From Inonotus obliquus (lineage: Eukaryota > Basidiomycota > Agaricomycetes > Hymenochaetales > Hymenochaetaceae): a DNA stretch of 64,000 bases. The notes beneath the pieces were generated by a model. That model did not search any database. It was not told the DNA's origin and saw only the letters and a list, made by a program, of their open reading frames with translations. The translations under genes were made by a program, and so were the position numbers. Location of the stretch: positions 1,860,001 through 1,924,000 of the forward strand of contig JAJHTX010000003.1 in NCBI GenBank assembly GCA_032164295.1. Reading direction: 5' to 3'. Below are positions 42,318 to 53,965 of this stretch, piece by piece; position 1 is the first letter of the stretch, and each line of letters begins with the position of its first letter.

Positions 42318-44038
42318 TGTCAGGCCATAAATTTATTACATAATAACTAATTGCTTTATGGAACCTCATGACGAACACTCAGCAGCAGACATACTAAATA
42401 TCACCTCATATTATAACATTAGATATCGTAAAAGCACGTTAAGCTATTCCTTTCACAAAGTATCATACTTGACAAGTCTAATGGTACTTGAGATAATGTC
42501 ACCCAAAGAAACAAGTAACTATACTCACTTAGACACTCTATAGACAAGACACAATTCAACGACTCGATCTACCCATTCAATTTCTTGACAAATAGTCGTT
42601 TCAACCCATATTCTAAAGAAAGGAACATCAGATATTTTACCCAAATAATCAAACAATAGAATTCATACCTGATTTGTTCTATGCGTCCATCAGAGTTACT
42701 TGGTGAACAATAGGCCAGAAGACAATGCAAGAGAAGACGCAGATGATGGATAAAGCGAGCATGTTGCAGCCTTATGACAGTTAATGATGAGATGTATTTT
42801 CACTCATCGGCGATAATTAATATAAAATTGCTTGAAAAGTGAAGCTTGGGGAAAGCAGTATTGAGAAGGTCTCTGATCAAAGTATTTAGTGTCTCATACA
42901 GTAGATAAATGTGCTAAGAGAGGCACAGAAGTCGCAGACATTATTGCTGAGAATAAGCAAAATTAATTAAACTATATCTGAAACGCTAGATGTACTCATT
43001 AAACCATTCACAGAATGGTGAGAAATACCTTCCAAATTGGGACAAGTAAAAGTGAAACACTAAGCTTCTCTCAAATAAATTGGTAATGCAGCAGGATCTA
43101 TGTATATGAGTCAATACAAGTCAGAATGAGTCAATGCGAGTTAGTATGAGTCAAATTGACTCATTCAGTATTGTCTGATGCATTCTGACTCACACCTGAC
43201 CACTATGAGTCACAACTGAGATGAGATGAATAGTTCAGAGTCATATTTTATTCAAACTTCAATATATACTATTTTTTCTTCTAAATTTAGGTAGATAGAA
43301 ATGACTCACTCATGCAGCACAGCCACCCCCTGTAGTAGCATAAAAGGAGAGGCATTTTGGCTCTCATGAGAATAACACACCACTAAGGAACCTACTTCTA
43401 AGGAACACACTCCTTAGAATTATTTCTTTACAAACAATACTCTTGTGAACAATCTCCCTTAAGAACAATAATAGTCTGCTGAGAACACAGTGGTGTGTCT
43501 CTCAGAGTCATTAGTATACCCTCTAAGGAGATTTATTTGTGTGTGATTTGTAAGCTCAAGACTTGGAACTGCCGAGTTCTAAGTTACTTCTAAGTCTGTC
43601 TCAACGTCTCAGTCTAAGTAAATCACGCCGGTGGTTAAGTCGATCCTAGAGCCGTCTAGGAATAATTATGCAGTCAGTCCTAGAGTTGTCTAGGCACATT
43701 TATGTAGTCTTGCAGTCAACATTTTCGTGTACTAGAGCCACACAGGTGGTTCAATTCAGTCCTAGAGCCGTCTAGGATATTTACGTAATCCCGCAATCAG
43801 TCCTTGTATACTTTTATTTCTACACCGGTAGGAATTACCTAAGTTTTAACACAAGACCTATTTTTATTTACCATCCCATCAACCTTTTATTAGCTGAATT
43901 TTACTAAATAGGAACCCTCCTAAGCCTAACGAAAAACTGGGAAGATTATCTGACTGCAGAACAGTCCGATTGACTCAATGGAAGTGATATTTGGTAGTGT
44001 AGACAATACTCAATTATAAATACACTTTCAGCACAACA
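42318..44038. mobile_element. LTR-3 copy 1: 1,721-bp LTR-like insertion in Gypsy-C RT
   Basis: Runs TGTCAGGCCATAAAT to GCACAACA and matches 57,934 to 59,691. It splits the RT between KKDSSLRPR/C and CQDYC. The flanks are GCAT on the left and GCGT on the right. It has no ORF, a bZIP-site cluster at 43,107 to 43,308, a TATA-like AGCATAAAAGG near 43,340 and three CCTAGAGCCGTCTAGG-type hairpins, so it looks like a solo LTR in plus orientation. Confidence 0.82.
43107..43308. promoter_or_regulatory. Cluster of seven TGA(C/G)TCA sites
   Basis: Perfect sites at 43,107, 43,127, 43,147, 43,157, 43,186, 43,206 and 43,302. This 7-mer is the Gcn4/AP-1 bZIP core. Most are also present in LTR-3 copy 2. The cluster sits upstream of the putative TATA element. 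Confidence 0.7.
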
Positions 44039-45040
44039 GCGTGGTCGCAGGGAGGAGTCCTTTTTTGCTACAAAGAAGAATAAGGATGTCTGGGGAGACT
44101 TTGACAGGTATATGTATCTTTTACAGAGGTTTTCTTTAAGAAATTCATCAAGTGCCAATTGTTCCTTAGGTGCTAGTGGATAGACCTTGCAGTTTCGAGG
44201 TATGAAGTCCTTCTTCAATTCAGTTGCATGGTTGCATACTTGGGATGAAGGGAACTGTTCAGAGGATTTCTTGTCAAATACTGTTAGGAATTGATGGTAT
44301 TTGTGTAGTATTGTCTCCTCCAATGTTCTGTTTCTAGAGCTTTTTGGTACCTGTTCTTGAGCTAACCTGGTTGCCACTGTGGTTCTGTTAAGGTGGCATT
44401 CAGGTTCCTCCTTAACATATGCTCGTAGGGTCGATGGTACAGTGACAGGAGAGTTGTCCAAGTTTACAATCTTTTCCTTGGTTGCTTGGTAAATAGTGAG
44501 TGTCTTGCTGGACCAATCAATCTGAGGGTTAATCTTCCTAAGCCAGGGGAATCCCAGGATAATAGGGGTTTTCCCTATGTCTACGATGAGGAGTCGTTCC
44601 ATTCAATATTTGTCTCCAATAACGATTTGTTGTAGCGCATATTAAAAGATAAGTCCAATTTGTTTATAGTGTTATTTGCATTTCGAGCAGTGATCAGGTG
44701 TGCCAAAGAAAATTCTTTGAGTCTATGAAGAATGGTTACGTTTTTGTTAAGAAATACTCCTTCTGCTCCTGAGTCTACAAGTGCTTCAGTTTCGACAGTT
44801 TTCCCTCCCCAGTAGAGCTTTATAGGAATGATAAATGACTCTGTATCCAGTTTAGATATTACAACTGGGGAGATTTGTACTTTAGGTGGTGATAGTGTCA
44901 ACCTATTCTGCCTGATTAAAAACCCTCGTCTGCCAGAAAGTTGAAAACTGTATTTCTTTCTTCAGATATCATAGACTTCAAGATAGCCCTTATCAACGTC
45001 ACCTTGTCTCTGGGTGCTTCCTCTTTAGTTTCTTCTTTGG

Positions 45041-46430
45041 TTATGGGTAGTTTAGGGTTCTCCTTTTTCTGAGTTCCTTCCTCATAGTCTTCAGTTTCAG
45101 CATAACGAATGTTCTTGTTGAACCTGATGTCTTTGTTGAGGTTAGACCGTCCTTTCCATTGTGTGCAATCGTTAGATTACTTGTTCCAGAGTCGAGGTTG
45201 GTTGTCGCTTCGATTGTTCTTAGGGCATTTACATGATATATGCTCAGTCTGTTCACATCCAAAGCATCTTCCTTTTCTGAAGTATCGTTCCCTTTCTTGT
45301 GTAGAAAGCCTTCTAATTCCAATCTGATCTACATCTATCACATTAGGGTCTTTAGGTAAACTGGAAGAGTTGCTTCCAGTCGGGTTAAAGTATGCTACTT
45401 GTGCATTATGAAGGTGTTTGAATCCTGCATCGATTTGTCTGGCTGCTTTGTACCATCCACTCATATCTGTTGAAAGATTCTCCCTAGTGTATATTGCTTT
45501 GAGTATTTCAGGTTTGAGTCTATTTTGGAATCATTGTACCAGAGCTTCATAGTCATTAATGTTGGCTCAATGAGCCAGTATTTGGAATTGGGCTATATAT
45601 TTATTAATGTGCTTCTTCTGTTTAAGGCGGTCTAGGAGGAATTTTGCTTCTCCTTTAACGTCCGAGTGAATGAACTGAAAATTAAATCTTTGATTTATGA
45701 AATCATCGTATATCCATTGGCCGAGGTTAGCACCTTCTTATTTAAGGAATAAGCTTGCAAACACTGCGGCTATGTCTTTGGTGCAGTACAATAGAACAAA
45801 TAGGATCTTCTTCACGTCAGTGTCATAGATGTGTAAGTTGATCGTCAGGTAAATCTCGCATGCTAGCTTAAATTCTCTTGCATGCCTAGCTAAGTCATCA
45901 AAAGGTGATGGGTGGTTGAGTCCAATCTCCGAGGGCCTTCCTTGAAGAGGTATATTTCCTTGAGGTACTCCTTCTGGTGGTCCTCCTCCTCCGCCTTCTC
46001 CTGGGTTAACAGAAGGGTTAGAAATAATAAGCACTTGTGTTTGCATTGTGGCAGATTGCATGATAACGTTCAAGATTGGGGTTTGGCTTGGTTTAGTCTT
46101 CTGTATTGATACCTTAATAAGTTCATTCTGAGTGTCTTCTAGGGTTTCTTTCTGTTCTTCAGATGATTTTGCTTTGTTGCTTGATTTTTCGTTTGAGTCT
46201 ATATTGGCTGCAGAGAATCGTCTAGTACTTGAGGATACAGCTATCTATTTTAGTAGTTTGGGTATTGACTTCTCTGGTTTTAGTTATGGGTTGTATACTT
46301 TCCACCTTCCTTCCTTCTTGTTTGTTGTAGAACAGTCAATATTTCTTTCCTTCATAGGCCAAATAGTAGGCCTTCCTTTTTTTGTCCCATTCGGCTCCTC
46401 TAGGGAGCTTTTGCTGCTGTTTATTGCCTC
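45041..46430 (-). pseudogene. gag: Gypsy-C Gag
   Basis: Minus strand from about 46,430: a charged N-terminus (KAKSSEEQKETLEDTQNELI), a Gly/Pro-rich linker (SVNPGEGGGGGPPEG), then a capsid domain (LKLACEIYLTI-like, FQFIHSDVKGEAKFLLDRL). A zinc knuckle CFGCEQTEHISCKC lies near 45,255. Stops occur near 45,737 and in the middle of the capsid, so it is defective. The start is not certain. Confidence 0.78.
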
Positions 46431-46486
46431 GATCAATGATGGGCCTAAACACAGAAGTGTTGGCAGCTTTGAAGAGCTTGACCTAA

Positions 46487-47046
46487 TATTAAGGCAGCAC
46501 TGGTCTTACTCAACCATCAATAATATAATCAGAGGTCTAATTTACAAAACACTTCCTGTCTTGGAAGGCCAAGTCAGAGTTCAGAGGTTCAGTTAGTCTA
46601 AAAGGCTTAGAGTCAAATTGAGAGACTAGTAACTGTATTGCACTGAGAGTACAAGAGGTCAAGCTGGGGAGTCAGGTCCCTCGTACATGGGATTTATATA
46701 GACTACAGGCCCAGAGGCAAAGTGGGAGAGAGAGATGGGGGGAAAAGTAAGAGGGCAAACTAGAGTCAGAGAGACCCCCACCAGTACGTGCAAAGTGGTA
46801 CATGTGTTTCAGTAGAGTGGAGTGAAGTCTGGTGGAGCAAAGTGGAGTGAGACCATGTGGGTGCAATGTAGAATAAATAATAAAACTATAAGAATACAAA
46901 GTAAATAAGAAATAACATGCGCAATATGCAATATAAATAAAAGCTGAGTTGAATCAGCAAGGATGAGTAATAAAAGATGACCAAGCAATAATGACTGTTG
47001 AAGTCTTAAGTAATTGCAGTTTGCCTAGTAGAATTTCTTTGTAACA
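46487..47046 (-). repeat. Gypsy-C 5' LTR (LTR-2)
   Basis: 560 bp, TATTAAGG to TTGTAACA on the plus strand; nearly the same length as the solo copy at 13,426. Confidence 0.92.
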
Positions 47047-47649
47047 TCTTGTACAATATAACAAAATCTAAGAAAGATGTAGGTGATGAATCAATTAATT
47101 CTAAGATCTCTTTTCAACAATTAAACAAGTAAATTTATTAAGGAGCATTTTGTGATAGTAAATTTGATTCTTCAAAAAGAATGGAAGAGATTGAGCCTGT
47201 TTTCATCAAGATATTTGTAAGTGTAGAAGGTAAGACTGACCCAGATAGTTACATCATCTCAAAGTAATGCTCACTTCTGCTATCTGGAATAACTATTATA
47301 GAAATGGTACAAATGCAAGCTTAATATGTTCAGAAATAATAGACAAGTGTGTTGGTTTGTGCTACCATCTTAACTGGAGAACTATTGACACCAGAATACA
47401 GTGCATATAATCAGCAGTGCCTATCAAAATGAGTTATCTGCTTTGCAATGCAAGTAAATAACTCATTTTAAATATCTGGGATATATTTATCATATTGTAT
47501 TAAACCTAAGACAATACAAAAAATAATACAAAAAGTTTGAATAACAACGATGCAATCAAAAGTGAATTAGAGGCAGTCGAATGTAAGGTCGGGACTGACA
47601 CGGTTACATGTCACATCAATGTGATGGTCACTTTTGTCACCCGACTGTA
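47047..47649. repeat. Right part of a decayed family-U MITE
   Basis: From about 47,390 the sequence is alignable with 15,230 to 15,491, and it ends in a family-U terminus (GTCACTTTTGTCACCCGACTG) followed by TA at 47,648. The left end is missing, perhaps because Gypsy-C inserted in it. Confidence 0.6.
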
Positions 47650-47918
47650 TGATATAGAGGTAGGCTTATAGATCGTAGATGATATAATCAGATAATTATA
47701 TACTCTCTTGATATGGTAAAATAAGAAGAAAACATGAAACGTAATGCAGAAAGAAAAACAAAACACATATTAAAATTGAAGTACATGACAGGGTTGTGGG
47801 AAAGAAAAGAAAGAAAATAAGGAATTAGGAACTACATCTCCTCTAGCTTCTCCCAGCAATTGAGGACCTCACATTCTGTAAGTTCTTGAGAGGGTATTCA
47901 TAAATTGTCCTCGAGCCT
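47650..47918. repeat. Possible Gypsy-E LTR fragment and 3' region
   Basis: TATGATATAGAGGTAGGC and about 50 nt after it match 53,826 to 53,885 in the same orientation, as expected for two LTRs of one element. The rest shows nothing recognisable. Confidence 0.35.
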
Positions 47919-50292
47919 CTAGCCCCACCACCTAACCAAGTATTGAAAGCCTCTTCCTTGTCTCCATTGATCAATGATTTCTTCTACCTCGAATTCTTCA
48001 AAACTGTCTTTAGTCACAATAGGTGGTGGAGGACCTTTGCGTTGTCTATTGGGGTATAGGAAAGAGTCATTCTGGTAATAGAGTTTCAACTGACTTGCAT
48101 GTAAAGTCACATAACAATCGTGAGCATTTAGAAGTTCAATCTGGTAGGTGGAGGTGCTACTGTAACTTTGCACTTACTATCCCATTGCGGCATAAATTTG
48201 GTCATGCAAACATCACCTTTTTGTATATAATTGCACTATTGGTGGAGAGTACTTAGCATCATAGAATTGCCAACCTAGTACTGAATTTTGGATTCTTGAC
48301 GTTAATTAGCATAAAAGGCTTGGTTTACTTTTGTGAAAACAATGTCATCCTTTGTATTCTGGACATCAGTCTTAATTTGTTAGAAGAGCACCTGAGCATG
48401 TGTTTCCTCAAATAGGCTCTGGATGTCTGATCGTAGAGGCAAAAGAGGAGAGATAAGACATAGAGCACGTTTGAGGTATAATTAGAAAGAAGAGAATTTT
48501 GTATAAGAGTTAACAGTATTCATAAGTTCAAAACATACCTGAGGTAGGGCTTGCACCCAACCCTTTTATTGTCTATTTACGTAAAAACACAGAGTCTGAA
48601 TAACAGTTTTGTTAGTCCATTTACTCCTACCATCTGTTTGTGAGTGAAAGGCTGTCAACATTTTCAGTTTGATGCCAGAAAGTTTGTGCAACACTGTTCA
48701 AAACTTGAAATTAAAAAGGTGATTTCTGTCAAATACAGTGGAGAGGGAAAGCCCATTTTCGCAATATCATAAATTGAAAAGGTTCTTATAGAGTCTCCAG
48801 AAGTTTAATTCGTTTTGATTGGGGTGAGCCGAACATCAGAGTTAAGTTAATCAGTTATAGTTACCAGTTCATTATAGCCATGGTCAACAGGTAATAGTTC
48901 AACGAAATCAATAAAAACAGTGTTGCTATGCTGGTCAGCAATGAGCAGTGGATGAAGGGGTCTGACGGCCTTCCAGGTAGTAGCCTTGTTCCTTTAACAA
49001 GCATTGCACTGTTTAATATACAAATTCTCAAGATCGGCTCATATATTGGGCCAATAAGTATGATGAACGAAGTGATGCATATATCATCTTAGTGCCATAG
49101 TGCCCCATAGTATCATGGGCGAGTTGGAAGAATTTCTGTCATATTTGGTTAGTGCAGAGAAAAACAAGGTGCTCATCAAAATACAGGAGGCCGTTTTGAA
49201 AACAAATGCTAAGTAAGTTTGCTGTATTATCGAGGAGCTTCTTGGTAAAAGAATCCTCTTGGTACCCATTGCAGATCTGTTGGAGAAGTTCTTTAGCAAG
49301 CAAAATATTGAGATAAGGAGCAGTTATAGTAGAGGGACAGACAGACGGTAGTGGTTGAGATAAATAAGTGTCTGGAAAGTGAGCAAGAGCATTGGTGACC
49401 GAATTCTGAGTGCCTGAGATGTAGTTTATATTGAAATTATACTGAGAGAGAAACTTCTGCCATCTAGCTTGCCATCTTAACAAGTCTCATTGTGTAAGGA
49501 AGGATAGAAGTGTTTTATGGTCTGTAAAAATTGTAAATTTGATGCCCAATAGGTCAGCACAGAACTTCTTAAGTGCGTGGACTATAGCAAGTAGTTCTTT
49601 TTTGTGTACAGGATAGTTGCATTTTACACCCTTAAGAGATTCAGAAACATAGGCAATGAGGTAATCTGTCTCTGAGTTTGGTCCAAAGGATAGAGCGGCA
49701 CCTGTGCGAGTATTGGATACATTAGTGTATAGAGAGACATGATTATTACCGAAGTTTTCGTGATCAATGACTGTTAGATAATCGTTCAACATGACAAGCC
49801 TTTTGGTGCTATGTTGTCTATGCCAGAAAGGAATAGTCAGCTTCCTTTGAGGTAAGGCTGTCAAGAATGTGTGTGTGTTCTGCAAGGTGAGAGAAATAAG
49901 CAGGGATGTAGCGAACTAAGCCAAGGAATTGATAAGTTTTGGTGGCTGATCTCGGCCTGGGCCAGCATTTAATTTGTTAAATCTTAGTCAGGTCAGCATG
50001 GATGCCTTCTTGGTTGATAATTGAGCCAAGAAACTGTATCTGAGAACAAAACAGTTTAGTTTTCTTTGGGGAACAGTAAAGGTGCACATCACTAAGAGCC
50101 CAGAGAACTTGAGAGACATTCTTCTTGTGTTTGTCCACATTTGCAGACCATACAATGATGTCGTTCAGATAGATGTGGCAAATCTTTCTAATAAGATGAC
50201 ACAAGGCTGCAGTCATATGGCACTGATGTATAGCTGGTGCATTTTGGCACCCTATAGGCATGTCAGTCTACTCATTAAATGTGCAAGAACGT
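47919..50292 (-). pseudogene. pol: Gypsy-E Pol: RT C-terminal half to chromodomain, truncated
   Basis: Minus strand: RT from MPIGCQNAPAIHQ with a mutated catalytic box IYLNDIIVW (50,130) and HLYCSPKKTKLFCSQIQFLG; RNase H (TDYLIAYVSESLKG and KKELLAIVHALKKF) to 49,487. Integrase remnants follow (FIDFVELLPVDHGYNELV near 48,890 and TAFHSQTDGRSKW near 48,640), then a chromodomain FEVEEIIDQWRQGRGFQYLV ending at 47,919. The RT N-terminal half is cut off at about 50,292, where an inverted-repeat arm starts. Many stops show it is old. It belongs to a different lineage from Gypsy-A and Gypsy-C. Confidence 0.82.
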
Positions 50293-51556
50293 AGCCAGTA
50301 TCAGAAATACCAGACAAGAGAGGTACAATTTAGGTGTGTTGGGAGAGCCAGTACGTGGCAGTACTAAGTCGTACGGTCACAGACAAGTTGTCAAGAGAGA
50401 TAACAGGGCCTAGCAAGATAGTAGAGTACAGAGAAGCTCTAGGTGACCACTCAAGAGGTGAAGTAACAGGCAGTGGTCAATACCGAGACGAGTCTGTCAA
50501 TACCAAGTTGTTTATCGTTGGTACCAAGGCAGTAAGAACAAAGCAGAGAAGGAGACAAGCAGGTGAGGAGTTCTTGAAGAGACAAGTCGTGAGACGAGAG
50601 ACGAGTACTAAGGAAGATGATGTTGATGAATACCGGTATCAATACCAGTGACTATAAGACGAGACAAGCAAACTGGGACTTGAACAAGATGAGCAAAACT
50701 CAGATCTTCACTCTGGAAGCTCCTCTCAGATTAGCTGGTTTGCTATGGTAGAACATGTAGGCTATAAATACCATAATACCGTAGCTATTCAAGATACCAA
50801 ATGAGGAATTTTACAAGTCAAATCATATTACAATCTGGTACAAGAAGGAGAACATAAGGTTAAAATTAATGTAAAAATATAATCAGGAGGAACATAAGAT
50901 GACGAATGAATGTGTAGTTTTATTAGGGAGAAGCTAAGAATAGAGTAGAATAAGACAAGAATCTAATGAAAACTTACAATGAGTGATACTGAGATAGGGT
51001 GACAGTACCAATGTTGACCAGTGCTAAAATAAGGACATATTTCAGGCTATAGCAAGGGTGCTCCTGACAATGACCCTGTCGTCTTCTTCTCCAGAAAAGT
51101 GTATTATTCAGATTTATCTTTGTTCTGGTATCCTGATCTATGCAGTGTCAGTTTAGGTATCTACCGAGCGATCGGACAGCATGCGCTAATGTTGACATGT
51201 CAGTATAACCCAACCTTGGCAGTGGAGTACTCTATTGCTCGGTACCAATCAATGTACTGAGAGCATCCCTGAGCATTGATAAGATTGCTTGTGCCCCTTG
51301 GTATCTATCAGTACATGTTGTCTGACTTGACTGGGCATTGCTTGGCCTTGCTTCCAAGTTGGATTGGTAGTTCCCTCCGAGACCAAAGCAGCGTATGGTA
51401 AATCTGATTCATTTCCCAACCTTCCTCTCAAGATAGATCATCAAGGGTATGGTATCAATCTAGTACATGTCATGAACACTGGTACCAGGGTGGATGACCG
51501 GTATCAACATTAATATTGTCGGTATTGATGTGTGGTGGTTTGATAAGGCAGACCGG

Positions 51557-52689
51557 TGAAGAGAACTACATGTGGCTGAGCTCGGTATCGAGCCTGGTAC
51601 CCCATTCTACGCTTATCCCATACTACGGTATGGTCTCATCTACACCTTCCAGTATTTACCAGTACACCTAGAGAAACTGTCGATCCCATTTCTTAAAGTA
51701 CTGAATGCCAAGAGTACTGGTAACCGAGCACCAAGAAACCCAGTACCGAGAATACCGAGAGTACCAAGTGCTAAGAAACTCAGTACTGAGACAAATTGAC
51801 AAATTGACATGCTCTTATAATATAGATCGGACGTCTCCCTCTATGGTATTTATTTCTGATATGCATGTCGGTTCTTTGGAGAAGCTCAAGGTCAGTATTT
51901 GTTAAGGTTTTTGGGTCCGGTACCATCGGAAATGCGTTGGTATCAATTGGCAGAGGTGCAGATATCTTGTCCTGAGGACTTTTCATCCAGGGGTACTATA
52001 TGCTACGTTTTCATTGGTATCTTGTCCTCCCTAACCCTTTCTTGTTGTCCCTCTGATGGCTCTACTATATTCATTTCTCTTATGACATTTTTCTTCAGAC
52101 TTTTCTTTGTTTTGATCTTCCTTTTTACTTTCTCCTTTTGGACTTATGAGCTAACTACGGTACAGTAGTATAAATATCTCCTCCTGTACTAGTAGCTCTC
52201 CAGGTAATCTTAGGAGCTAGCCTCTAGCGTGAGGGCTCAGGTTTCCTTATCCCCTTCTCAGTTCCGTCTCAGTCTCATCTCGAGTTCCATCCCAGTCCCA
52301 TCCTAGTTCCATCTCAAGTGAACCTCAGAAGTTAGCCTCCCATGCAAGGGCTCAGGTTTGCTTTCCGGTACAGTTGACACCTCTCATCCACCAGTCTCCT
52401 CCATTCTGTTTCTTGCTATACCACCCCATGCTAGTTGTTTTCTTGCAGTATCGACCTGTACCGACGTTTTTCCTATGGTACCAACCCTTTTGATTCCAGA
52501 CAAGAACACATTCCCCCAACATCTAGCCAGTCTAGTGCTCTTTCTATTAGTCCATTAACTCCCCCTTTCCATAGACAACAAGTACTGTGACTATACTGAT
52601 TAAGTACTGGCACGTATTAGCCCTCCCCCACTTAAAACCATACACCCCTCGTCTTGGTATTTTGGTACCGGACGTGATCTCGCACATTT
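51557..52689 (+). mobile_element. Repeat-D copy 2 with TSD ACCGG/ACCGA
   Basis: 1,133 bp, TGAAGAGAACTA to GCACATTT, inserted in the left arm. The right arm keeps the empty site (GACCAACAGACTT on its minus strand near 55,182), which carries one copy of the ACCxx target. No ORF. Confidence 0.8.
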
Positions 52690-53032
52690 ACCGACAGACT
52701 TGAAGCTTTGATACTTTTGATGATTCAACTCCTTGCAGCAATGTAGGGCAGGCTAATTACAGTTCATGACCTTCCTCTTGGTATGGACTATTGAGAGCGT
52801 AGTATCAACTGTACAGATCATTGAGGGCATAGTATTGACTAATTGTGGACCATTAAATGTTGGTATTAGAATGGGTAGTCGGTATGATATCGGTATCATC
52901 GGTATTGAAGCTTGGTAGTTTGGTACTGTGATAAAAGACGGGCGTAAGAATTGGTAGTTTGTTACTAGCATAGAAGTCTGGCTTAAAGCCTGCAGGACTA
53001 GTTCTCAATCGATCTTAGCCTAGTCGGCTTGC

Positions 53033-53952
53033 AGAAGTCTCGTATTCTGTCCAAACTATAGGCGTAGATAGGACGGCAGAAGTACCGTAGTCCAAAGAGA
53101 AGTAAGAAGTGGTAGAATCGCTAAAGTATTGTTAATTGGAAGAAGCAGTAGAATTGCAGAATTAAGCCCATATTGATTGTAGCCTCTGGTATTTTCCTTT
53201 ATTGGGTTGACCGGTATACCAGTTCTGAACCTCTATGGGACCTAAACCATAAATTATGCTTTTTATCTGATTCTTGGCAGATATAGACTTGTGGTTGAAG
53301 AAGGTACAGCAGTAACAAACATATTCAGTGAGCATCTTAGGAGTCATTCGCCCATTGGTGACAATTGGACAGGTGTTAGATTTATAATTGCAGAACTAAG
53401 CAAGAGCATAAGGCATAGTAGCTGGAGCAGTTGGCAGATAAGCGAGATAGCAGTATACTGGGTAGCAAGCTTAGAGAGAACAAGCAAAGAGCCTCTTTAT
53501 TTAGCGAGCAGGAGTGTAGTCAGGAGCCAAGACCTTTTTCCCTGTGACAGTTGGAAAGGGGTGGAAATGACAGAGGGTGTGTGGTAGCTGCAGCTGCAGA
53601 GTCTTTGAGACATTTAAAAAAAGTGTAAGAATCACACTGGGAACAGAATGAGCAAGAACTCTGATATTCTAAGATACGAGATAAGAAAGAACAGAGGGTA
53701 TGTGGAGGGGTGTTCGTGGTTGAAGGTGGGGAAGCAGGTAATGATACAAAAGGTCAACGGAAGTAATTCTACTTATAAGTCCAATGGATAAGGGAAATTG
53801 CAAACATGTGACATAAGAAGATCATCTATGATGTAGTGGTAGGCTTGTAGATTGTAGATGATGTAGTTAGGGGATTACACCTATAGGTTGATATGCTTAC
53901 CAGTGTTTACAGCGCTTTACAGAAGTAATGGCACTCCCTCACTTTTTAAGGT
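53033..53952 (-). pseudogene. Possible Gypsy-E Gag remnant
   Basis: Minus-strand open stretch at 53,162 to 53,347 (NQIKSIIYGLGPIEVQNWYT) resembles the middle of a Ty3-type Gag, and it is upstream of the Gypsy-E RT in the expected direction. There is no zinc knuckle. 53,826 to 53,885 repeats the putative LTR sequence at 47,650. Confidence 0.3.
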
Positions 53953-53965
53953 AATGATGTAACTA

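Larger units (their letters stand above)
39694..45040 (-). pseudogene. pol: Gypsy-C Pol: protease, RT, RNase H, integrase, chromodomain
   Basis: Minus strand, from high to low coordinates. Protease ALVDSGAEGVFLNKN lies near 44,770. The RT N-terminal part (VYPLAPKEQLALDEFL and FFVAKKDSSLRP) runs to 44,039 and is interrupted by LTR-3. RT resumes at 42,313 with KYFTKLDVR and IYIDDILIY (42,010). RNase H lies near 41,320 to 41,610. The integrase core has IIDFITDLP (40,720), [10 protein letters not shown] (40,540) and TERTNQE (40,430). A GPY/F-like module (KRKGPFEITKVLSPWTYEL) and a chromodomain EYEVEAIVGHKG..VKWKGYPSSDNTW end at TAA 39,694. Several stops and frameshifts make it defective. Confidence 0.9.
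38265..47046 (-). mobile_element. Gypsy-C: full-length Ty3/Gypsy chromovirus with TSD TCTTG
   Basis: Two LTRs of the same family bound a minus-strand gag-pol. TCTTG occurs at 38,260 to 38,264 and again at 47,047 to 47,051, a perfect 5-bp target duplication. The coding region is broken by stops and by the LTR-3 insertion at 42,318. Confidence 0.95.
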
